Source: an uncultured Clostridia bacterium (GTDB lineage Bacteria > Bacillota > Clostridia > Christensenellales > UBA1750). Taken from it: 64,000 nucleotides of DNA. The notes under the pieces are model-generated. The model saw nothing but the letters and a program-made list of their open reading frames with translations, was not told the DNA's origin and ran no database searches. Below are positions 58,082-64,000 of this stretch, piece after piece (position 1 is the first letter of the stretch; each line of letters starts with the position of its first letter). Location: contig CAJFMX010000013.1 in assembly GCA_904393115.1 (NCBI GenBank), positions 10,288-74,287 of the forward strand, in the 5' to 3' direction. Position numbers and translations under genes: made by a program.

Positions 58082-58306
58082 GTGGACTTTTTATTAAACT
58101 ATGTCACCTTCGCGCTGGCGGCCGTGCTCTTTGTTGGCGTGGCGGTTGTCCTGATCGCGCGCTGGTTCGCGCTGCCCGTCCTGGTCAAGATCAGCCTGTG
58201 CACGGTGCTGCTGGCGCTGGTGCTCTACTTTGCGTTTGTGATCTACGCCGTGCTGCTGGCCGGCTCCGCCGTGCCGCCGCACGCGCCGCAGCCCATACCG
58301 GCATAA
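58082..58306 (+). CDS. Small two-helix membrane protein of unknown function
   Basis: A 74-residue protein starting at GTG with GGAGGGAGG upstream. Two helices (TFALAAVLFVGVAVVLIA and KISLCTVLLALVLYFAF) are joined by a short loop, and a Pro-rich C-terminus follows (SAVPPHAPQPIPA). No family is recognised. It stands alone between divergent and convergent carbohydrate operons with its own promoter and terminator. Confidence 0.7.
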   Translation: MDFLLNYVTFALAAVLFVGVAVVLIARWFALPVLVKISLCTVLLALVLYFAFVIYAVLLAGSAVPPHAPQPIPA

Positions 58307-58335
58307 AAAAAGCGCCCCCGCCGGGGCGCTTTTTT
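58305..58335. terminator. Bidirectional terminator
   Basis: Stem GCGCCCC/GGGGCGC with an A-run before and a T-run after, between convergent genes. Confidence 0.88.
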
Positions 58336-58342
58336 ATGCCAA

Positions 58343-59257
58343 TCACTCGAGGTCGTACAGATAGAGCAGCAGGTCCTCGTCGTACATGTTGTAGATGTCC
58401 ACATAGACCGCGTCCACCTTGGCCGGCAGGTCGCTTGTCCCGCCCGCCGCGCGGCGCAGGGCGGCCTCCACCCCGGCGTAGCCGTAGGCGTACGCGCTGC
58501 GCACCACCGTAAAGCGCACCAGCCCGTCGCGCAGGCCCAGGGCGATGCCGTCGTCAAAGTCCGCGCCGACGATCGGCGTCTGCAGGCCGAGGGCGCGCAC
58601 CGCGCGCAGCGCGCCGCGGGTCGCCGCCTGCGTCCGGCACACGATGCCCTCGATGCGCGAATCCCGCGCGAGCAGTTCCAGGCAGTAGGCAAAGGCCGCT
58701 TCCTCGCTGTCCACGGTCAGGCGCTCGGCGACGAGGCTCCCCTGGTTGCCGAGCTCGCCGCGCAGCGCGACCTCCCAGTCGTCCTGGGCGTAGGACTCGG
58801 CGCTGGTCAGCAGCAGAAAGCGCCGCTGCAGGCCGATCTTCTGGGCGATGAGCTGGCCCGTGCGCCTGCCGATGGTCGTCTCCTCGCCCGCGATGCCGCC
58901 CGATGCGCCCTCGATTTCGCAGCCCAGGGCCACGAGCGGGACCTCGCTGCGCAGGGCGGCCTCCCCCTGCGCGCCATCCAGCGCCACGGCCGCAAGATCC
59001 GCCTCGCCTGCGGCGGGCAGCTGGCCGGCAAGGTCGGATTCCGCGTCCAGGAGCCGCACCTCGATCTCCCAGCCCGCGTCCTGCGCCGCAAGGCGCGCGC
59101 CGGAGAGCAGGTTCTCCCAGTAGAAGCCCTCGTCGTCCTGCGCGAGGAGCACGAGGCGCTGCGCGCCCGCCCCGGCGGCGCAGCCGGGCAGTGAGAGCAG
59201 CAGGAGGAGCGCCAGGGTCAGGCCGAGCGCCGGACGGGCAAGGCGATGCGCACGCAT
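58343..59257 (-). CDS. Sugar-binding lipoprotein (RbsB-like) in a two-component operon
   Basis: A 304-residue lipoprotein with lipobox LPGC near residue 25 and a periplasmic-binding-protein type I fold: QRLVLLAQDDEGFYWENLL near 35, VPLVALGCEIEG near 105, and LGLQTPIVGADFDDGIALG near 225. It resembles RbsB/YtfQ-type sugar receptors. It follows the histidine kinase gene with a 40-bp overlap, so it is the probable sensor subunit that passes ligand state to the kinase. No permease genes adjoin it directly. Confidence 0.85.
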   Translation of the reverse strand: MRAHRLARPALGLTLALLLLLSLPGCAAGAGAQRLVLLAQDDEGFYWENLLSGARLAAQDAGWEIEVRLLDAESDLAGQLPAAGEADLAAVALDGAQGEAALRSEVPLVALGCEIEGASGGIAGEETTIGRRTGQLIAQKIGLQRRFLLLTSAESYAQDDWEVALRGELGNQGSLVAERLTVDSEEAAFAYCLELLARDSRIEGIVCRTQAATRGALRAVRALGLQTPIVGADFDDGIALGLRDGLVRFTVVRSAYAYGYAGVEAALRRAAGGTSDLPAKVDAVYVDIYNMYDEDLLLYLYDLE

Positions 59258-60933
59258 GTGTATTCCTCCGTTTCGCTGTCGATGGTGATGCCCCATTCCG
59301 CCCCGCAGAGCAGGCGGATGCGGCGGTTGACGCTCTTGAGGGCAAGGCCGCTGATCTCGTCCGGGCGCGGGGGCTGGCTCTCGCGCAGGGCCTGCTGCAC
59401 GCTGCGGAGCTTGTCGGGCAGGATGCCCATGCCGTCGTCCCGCACGGTCATGACGAGGGATTCCCCCTCCAGGAAGACGCGCACCTCGATGGTGCAGCCC
59501 GTGTTGTCGCCGATGCCGTGCTTGATCGCGTTCTCCACGAGGGGCTGCAGGATCAGCCGGGGGCAGAGCAGGTCCTCGGCCGCGCGCTCGACGTGGATGC
59601 GGCTGGAAAAGCGCTGGCCGTAGCGCGTGCGCTGGATGAGCAGGTAGCCTTCGACGTGTTCGACCTCGCGGCGCACGGCGTGGAAGTTGCCGCCGCGGTT
59701 GATGGAAAGGCGCAGGAGCTTGGCCAGCGCGCCGACCATCTGCACCGCGTCCGCGCCGCGCTGCGTCTCGATCAGCCAGGTGATGGAGTCCAGCGCGTTG
59801 TAGAGGAAGTGCGGGTTGATCTGCTCCTCCAGGGCGGCGATCTCCATTTGGCGCAGCTGGTCCTGGTTGTCCTTCGTCTCCCGCATCAGGCGCTCGATCT
59901 GGTCGATCATGGCGTTGTAGGCGTTGGAGAGCTGGGCGAACTCCTTGCAGCCCGCAAGGCGCAGCCGCGGCCCGGGAAAGCCCGCGCCCGCGCCGGCCAT
60001 GGTGCGCTCCATCGCGCGGAAGGGCCGCGCCACATACGCCGACAGGGCAAAGGCCATCGTCAGCGCGAGCAGGAGCGAAAGCCCCAGCACCAGCAGGCCC
60101 CGGCGCTGCATGTCCTGCCGGCTGGCCGCCAGCTGCGACTCCGCCATCCGGCAGGTGAGGACGTACTGCCCGCCCTCCAGAGGCTGGGAGATCTCGATCT
60201 GCCGCTCATCCGCCGAGCGCGCGCCCACGCCCGCGTACACGGCCGAGACCGCGCGCAGGTTCTGCGCCTTGGCGTGCGGGGAGTAGACCGTTTGGCCCGC
60301 GGAATCCGCGAGGGTGAAGGTTCCCGCCTCCCCGCCGGAGAACGCGTCGCAGATGTCCGCAAGGGCCGAAAGGCGCAGGTTCACCGCGAGGATGCCCTGC
60401 TCATACCCGCCCGGCACGCGGTAGACGCAGGGGCCTGCCAGCGTCACGACCCAGGTGTAGCGCCCGCGGTAGCAGTGCTCCAGGCGCGCGCCGCTGAAGG
60501 CACAGCCCTCGCCCGCGAGCGCCGCCTGAAACCAGGCCTCCTCCTGCGGGTTTTGGCTGGAGAGGAAGCCCTCGCTCTGGTCCGAGGCCGCGACCGCGGT
60601 GCCCGTGCGCTTGTAGAGGAGGATGGAGCTCAGGTCCCCCTCCACGTCCAGCAGGGGCTCGACCGCGGCGGAGAAGCCGCCCGGGGCAAAGTCCTCCCGC
60701 AGCAGGACCGAATCCTGCACATAGTCCCACAGGTCCTGCGCGCCGAGCAGCACCTCGTCCAGGCGGTCCTTGGCGCGGGCCAGGTTCTGGTTGATGAGCC
60801 TAAGGTCCAGCTGGGAGAAGACCTCGCCCGTCATGTTGCCGTAGACGGCGTTGAACAGCAGCATCGTGCACAGCGTCACGGCGACCATCATCACAAGTAG
60901 CATCGTCCTAAGGCTGATCCTGCGCACGCGCAT
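59218..60933 (-). CDS. Sensor histidine kinase (YesM/LytS-like)
   Basis: A 571-residue membrane kinase. A first helix near 12-30 (TMLLVMMVAVTLCTMLLFN) and a second near 275-295 flank a Cache-like extracellular domain. Next come a HAMP linker (VARPFRAMERTM), the His_kinase core with phospho-acceptor in LEEQINPHFLYNALDSI near 374, and the ATP site ILQPLVENAIKHGIGDN near 465 and VRDDGMGI near 500. It belongs with the YesM family that controls carbohydrate use. It overlaps the regulator gene by 26 bp. Confidence 0.92.
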   Translation of the reverse strand: MRVRRISLRTMLLVMMVAVTLCTMLLFNAVYGNMTGEVFSQLDLRLINQNLARAKDRLDEVLLGAQDLWDYVQDSVLLREDFAPGGFSAAVEPLLDVEGDLSSILLYKRTGTAVAASDQSEGFLSSQNPQEEAWFQAALAGEGCAFSGARLEHCYRGRYTWVVTLAGPCVYRVPGGYEQGILAVNLRLSALADICDAFSGGEAGTFTLADSAGQTVYSPHAKAQNLRAVSAVYAGVGARSADERQIEISQPLEGGQYVLTCRMAESQLAASRQDMQRRGLLVLGLSLLLALTMAFALSAYVARPFRAMERTMAGAGAGFPGPRLRLAGCKEFAQLSNAYNAMIDQIERLMRETKDNQDQLRQMEIAALEEQINPHFLYNALDSITWLIETQRGADAVQMVGALAKLLRLSINRGGNFHAVRREVEHVEGYLLIQRTRYGQRFSSRIHVERAAEDLLCPRLILQPLVENAIKHGIGDNTGCTIEVRVFLEGESLVMTVRDDGMGILPDKLRSVQQALRESQPPRPDEISGLALKSVNRRIRLLCGAEWGITIDSETEEYTCVRIALPVRRSA

Positions 60934-62515
60934 CCGCCCCCTGCCGGTAGTTCTTGGGCGTCACCCCGCAGCGCTGCTTGAAGCAGTAGCTGAAGTAGCC
61001 CGGGTCCTCAAACCCTGTCTCCAGGGCGATCTCGTAGATCTTCTTTTCGGAGTCGCGCAGCAGCGCCTTTGCGCGCTCGATGCGCTTATCCAGCACGTAT
61101 TGCAGGAACGAGGTGCCCATCTCCCGCTTAAAGATGAGGGAGAGCTGCGTCTGGGAGATGTGGAAGGCCTCGCACACGTCCGAGATGGAGAGCGAGGGCT
61201 CCGCGTAGTGCGCGTCGATGTAGCCGGCGATGCGCTGGGCAAAGGCGCGGTTGTCCACGCGGCCGCGCTCGGCGATGCGGCGCGCGGTCTCCTGCGCGGC
61301 GCCGCACAGGGCGCGCAGGGCGGAGGCGGTCTCCAGGGGCGGAACCAGGCGGTGCGCCTCGAGCACGGGCAGGATCTCCTCGGCGGAGATGCCCGCGCGC
61401 AGCGCCGTGGTCAAAATCGCCGTGTGCACCATGGAGGACAGGGCCAGCAGCAGCGCGGGACTCGCGCGGCGGGCGAGGTCCTCGCGCATCCGGGCAAAGT
61501 AAGCCTCGATGCGCGCCTCGTCCCCCGCGCGCAGGAGCTGGGCGACCTCGCCCGGCAGGCCCGCGGCCAGCATCCCCTCGGCGCTGGGCGCCTCCTCCTC
61601 CGCCAGGAGAAAGAGCCCGTCCGCCGCGGCGGCCTTGTCCTCCAGGAGCAGGAGCGCGCGCTGGTAGAGCGCGGGCAGGTCCCCGGGGGACTGCGCCGGC
61701 TCGGTCAGCACCGCCTTGGTCGAGAGCTTGAGGTACATGCGCACCATGTCCATGATCTCCGAGAGCAGGGAGACGGCCTGCTCCTGCCCGCAGCGCAGCA
61801 GCAGAACGAACCGCCCCCTGTGGCAAACGCAGGAGCCCGCGGCAAGCTCGCCCAGCCGCTCCTGCGCGATCTCCTGCAGGGAAAAGCGCAAAAGGTCCAT
61901 GCGCCCGGCAAAGTCCCGGCGCAGCACCTGCTCGTTTTCCGGCGTGCGCCCGAGGGCGACCAGCGCCAGGTGCGCGGGGAAGGCGGCCTCGTCCTCCGCC
62001 GCGTCGCGCAGCAGGCCGAGGGATTCGTTCGTGTTCTCAAAGAGCATCTCCAGCAGGCGCAGGCGGCCGATCTGCACGCGGTCCTGCCGCTGCTGCTCCA
62101 GGAAGGCGGCCTCGTCCAGGCGGCGGGCAAAGGCCTCGTCCAGCGAGGCGCGGATGCGGGCGAGCGCCTCGCGCACGCCCGTCAGCGACAGGGGCTTGAG
62201 CAGGTAGTCCATGACGCGGAACTGCATCGCCCGCTGCGCATAGGCAAAGTCGTCGTGCCCGCTGACGACGACAAAGCGCATCGCCGGGTACATCTGCTGC
62301 AGGCGCTCGATCAGTTCCAGCCCGTCCATGTAGGGCATGCAGATATCCGTCATCACCACATCCGGCACGAGGTCCTTGGCCATCTCCAGCGCCTCCAGCG
62401 CGCCGGCCGCGCACCCGCAGAGCGAAAACCCGCAGGCCTCCCAGTCCACGGTCCGCGCGATGCTCTCGCGCACGTCCACCTCGTCGTCCACCAACAGGAT
62501 CTTGTATTGCGCCAC
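60908..62515 (-). CDS. YesN-type response regulator with AraC DNA-binding domain
   Basis: A 535-residue regulator. Receiver domain: ILLVDDEVDVRESI, phospho-acceptor Asp in VVMTDICMPYMDG near 55 and the Lys in YLLKPLSL near 105. A long central segment (about 130-420) is partly Leu-rich and less conserved. The AraC-type double helix-turn-helix is at the end: LSISDVCEAFHISQTQLSLI and YEIALETGFEDPGYFSYCF. I chose GTG 62515, since AAGGAGG lies eight bases upstream. It would activate the sugar uptake genes, most likely the ABC operon at 54517-57807. Confidence 0.92.
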   Translation of the reverse strand: MAQYKILLVDDEVDVRESIARTVDWEACGFSLCGCAAGALEALEMAKDLVPDVVMTDICMPYMDGLELIERLQQMYPAMRFVVVSGHDDFAYAQRAMQFRVMDYLLKPLSLTGVREALARIRASLDEAFARRLDEAAFLEQQRQDRVQIGRLRLLEMLFENTNESLGLLRDAAEDEAAFPAHLALVALGRTPENEQVLRRDFAGRMDLLRFSLQEIAQERLGELAAGSCVCHRGRFVLLLRCGQEQAVSLLSEIMDMVRMYLKLSTKAVLTEPAQSPGDLPALYQRALLLLEDKAAAADGLFLLAEEEAPSAEGMLAAGLPGEVAQLLRAGDEARIEAYFARMREDLARRASPALLLALSSMVHTAILTTALRAGISAEEILPVLEAHRLVPPLETASALRALCGAAQETARRIAERGRVDNRAFAQRIAGYIDAHYAEPSLSISDVCEAFHISQTQLSLIFKREMGTSFLQYVLDKRIERAKALLRDSEKKIYEIALETGFEDPGYFSYCFKQRCGVTPKNYRQGADARAQDQP

Positions 62516-62557
62516 GGGGCGCACCTCCTTTGCGTCTTTGCGTCGGGCGCGGCCCGC

Positions 62558-63142
62558 TCAGAGATAGCGCTCGATGCAGGAAGCGACCTGGCGCGCGCAG
62601 GCCCGGTATCCCTCTTCCGTCAGGTGCAGGCCGTCCGCGCACTTGTAGAGGCCGGGCGCCTCCCGGCAGAGGGCGCAGAGGTCGTTGACCGGCACGTTTT
62701 CCTCGCGCATGACCTCCAGCGCCGCGGCGTTGTACGCCTCCACCCACTCGCTCTGGTAGCGCAGGGCCGCGCCCGTGCCGGTGTTGTCCTGCGCGCCCCC
62801 GGCGCGGGGCACGGGCAGGGTCGTGGCGAAGATCACCTGCGCGCCGCACGCGCGGCAAAGGCCCAGGATGCGGCGGAGGAAGTGCTGGTACTCCGGGATG
62901 GGGTGGATGGGTTCGCGCATGGGGGATTCGATGTTCATGTCCCAGTAGCCGTTGTTCCAGTGGACCACGTCTACCGGCCCGTGCGCACGCAAAAGCTGGT
63001 TCGCCTGCCAGAGCGTATAGGCGGCAAAGCGGCCGTTGTCCTCCGGGTCATAGAGCACCTCCGCGCGGCCGGCCAGCAGGCCGCGCACCATGTCGTCGTA
63101 GCCCATGCGGATGGAATCGCCGAGAAGCAGCGCCTTTTTCAT
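62558..63142 (-). CDS. SGNH/GDSL-type hydrolase
   Basis: A 194-residue hydrolase with the SGNH pattern: block I LLLGDSIRMGY (Ser nucleophile) at residue 5, block III WNNGYWD near 67 and block V DGLHLTEEGY near 170 (Asp/His). These enzymes usually deacetylate carbohydrates or cleave lipids; the sugar-operon setting favours an acetyl-xylan or acetyl-sugar esterase. No signal peptide, so it acts inside the cell. It is the first gene of the operon that continues with the regulator, kinase and binding protein. Confidence 0.85.
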   Translation of the reverse strand: MKKALLLGDSIRMGYDDMVRGLLAGRAEVLYDPEDNGRFAAYTLWQANQLLRAHGPVDVVHWNNGYWDMNIESPMREPIHPIPEYQHFLRRILGLCRACGAQVIFATTLPVPRAGGAQDNTGTGAALRYQSEWVEAYNAAALEVMREENVPVNDLCALCREAPGLYKCADGLHLTEEGYRACARQVASCIERYL

Positions 63143-63190
63143 GGTTTTCGTCTCCTTTTTTCTCGCCCAGTCGGGGGGAATCTCTTTTTC

Positions 63191-63219
63191 AGTGTACAAC
63201 GCGGAGGCGGCGGGGTCAA
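63191..63219 (-). promoter_or_regulatory. Promoter of the SGNH/two-component operon
   Basis: Minus-strand TTGACC (63214-63219), 17 bp and TACACT (63191-63196), 49 bp before the SGNH start. Confidence 0.6.
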
Positions 63220-63343
63220 GCGCCGGGCGGCCGCGCTTTTTTTCGCGCGGGGGGAAAGAGGGGCATTCCGTTTTTGCACCGTTCGTGCTATACTGAGGGC
63301 GTCCCACGTTTTGAACTTCGCATCCGGAGAAAGGAGAATTGCG

Positions 63344-64000
63344 ATGCCGTTTTCCTTTGCACAGGCCACGCCCGAGAGCGCCGGCATTCCCTCCGACGCG
63401 ATCCTGCGCTACGCGGACGCGCTGGAGGACCTCGCGCTGAGCCTGCACTCGCTCACCGTCATCCGCCGCGGCGCGGTCGTCTTCGACGGGCAGTACAGCC
63501 CCATGACCAGCGGCCAGCCGCACAGGCTCTACTCCTGCTCCAAGTCCTTCGTCTCCCTGGCCGTGGGCATCCTCTGCGGCGAAGGGCGGCTGCGCCTCTC
63601 CGACCGCGTGGCGGACTTCTTCCCCGAGTACGACAAGGCGAAGATGCACCCCTTCCTGCGGGAGACCACGGTGGAGGACCTGCTGCGCATGACCGACTGC
63701 CACGACGAGACCACCTACAACATGGACAAGGCCGAGCCGGACATGGACTGGGTCCGCACCTATTTTGAGACGCCGCCCACCCACCGCGCGGGCACGGTCT
63801 TCCAGTACAACACGGCCTGCACGGTCATGCTCTCGGTGATCGTCGAGCGGATCACGGGCGCCTCGTTCCTGGAGACGCTCCGGCCCCGCGTGTTCGAGCC
63901 CATGGGCATGACAAAGGACATCCAGTGCGTGCGCACGCCCTGCGGCCACGCCTGGGGCGGCAGCGGCGTGCTGGCCAGCGCGCAGGATTTGGCCAAGATG
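63344..64000 (+). CDS. Class C beta-lactamase-like serine hydrolase, partial
   Basis: The first 219 residues of a beta-lactamase-family hydrolase, cut by the window end. The nucleophile motif SCSKSF lies near residue 67. LRLSDRVADFFPEYDKAK and EDLLRMTDCHDETTYNM give the following helix pattern, and the second-motif Tyr lies in FQYNTACTVML near 152. Such proteins act as esterases, peptidases or D-aminopeptidases more often than true beta-lactamases. AAAGGAGAA precedes the ATG; a TGCTATACT extended -10 lies at 63286-63294. Confidence 0.87.
   Translation, partial: MPFSFAQATPESAGIPSDAILRYADALEDLALSLHSLTVIRRGAVVFDGQYSPMTSGQPHRLYSCSKSFVSLAVGILCGEGRLRLSDRVADFFPEYDKAKMHPFLRETTVEDLLRMTDCHDETTYNMDKAEPDMDWVRTYFETPPTHRAGTVFQYNTACTVMLSVIVERITGASFLETLRPRVFEPMGMTKDIQCVRTPCGHAWGGSGVLASAQDLAKM

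Noticed and set aside
58903..60900. Plus-strand frame opposite the histidine kinase
   Set aside because: Shadow frame without a ribosome site; the kinase motifs lie on the other strand.
63344..64000. True antibiotic-resistance class C beta-lactamase
   Set aside because: No signal peptide is seen and the family is dominated by esterase- and peptidase-like members; the gene is also incomplete.

Overview
This window is a continuous piece of a high-GC, low-repeat bacterial chromosome. The gene content points to an anaerobic, gut-type member of the Clostridia/Bacillota, probably a metagenome-assembled genome. The evidence for this is strong AGGAGG-type ribosome binding sites with frequent GTG and TTG starts, and many overlapping ATGA gene junctions. 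It also has a BlaI/M56 regulator pair, a full Feo operon, YesM/YesN-type two-component genes, a lysine riboswitch in front of dapA, a DUF1002 protein and a glycyl-radical enzyme remnant. No rRNA, CRISPR array, insertion sequence or intact prophage was seen. One tRNA-Ala(CGC) is present.

Layout from left to right. 1-8053: an array of about 105-bp hairpin repeats, then a GH36-type alpha-galactosidase, an aldose epimerase-like protein, an ADP-ribosylglycohydrolase and a BlaI/M56-peptidase signalling pair. 8056-11967: a DtxR/MntR-type regulator divergent from feoA-feoA-feoB, a Cys-rich Feo partner and a second small HTH protein, with repeated GTTAG-N6-CTAAC operators. 12107-16935: a LOR/SDH (ornithine cyclodeaminase-like) protein paired with a radical SAM protein, an acetyltransferase, a D-2-hydroxyacid dehydrogenase and a methyltransferase. 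16982-19682: a rhamnosidase with a putative immunity protein. 19906-28254: a large export operon with three lipoprotein adaptors, a CPBP protease, an FtsX/MacB-type permease and two ATPases, one carrying an AbrB-like tail. 28326-30340: a holin-like protein, an anti-sigma/ECF sigma pair and the tRNA.

30691-37106: a decayed ABC-transporter chimera, a mannonate dehydratase, a MATE exporter behind an attenuator-type riboswitch, and a FGGY kinase/GntR/DeoC sugar cluster. 37018-39872: a local tandem duplication across the convergent ends of deoC and a DUF3825/S1 RNA-binding-like protein. 40102-42600: a lysine riboswitch controlling dapA and an unusual dapB fused to two aspartokinase-like ACT domains. 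42652-54457: mixed housekeeping genes, namely DUF1002, HD, WYL, DUF3795, a 5'-truncated glycyl-radical enzyme, a dipeptide epimerase, TspO, a HAD phosphatase, an MFS transporter, a ferredoxin-type aldo/keto reductase and Tag. 54517-64000: a carbohydrate ABC transporter operon (binding protein and two permeases) next to an SGNH hydrolase/response regulator/histidine kinase/sugar-binding protein operon that probably senses and controls sugar uptake, then the start of a class C beta-lactamase-like hydrolase running off the end.

The most notable observations are the DapB-ACT-ACT fusion under a lysine riboswitch, the AbrB-tailed ABC ATPase, the set of Feo operators, the structured repeat array at the left edge, the DUF3825/OB/S1 protein, and three scars of recent rearrangement (ABC chimera, deoC/S1 duplication, truncated glycyl-radical enzyme). 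All functions are assigned from motifs and remembered family patterns; no database search was run.
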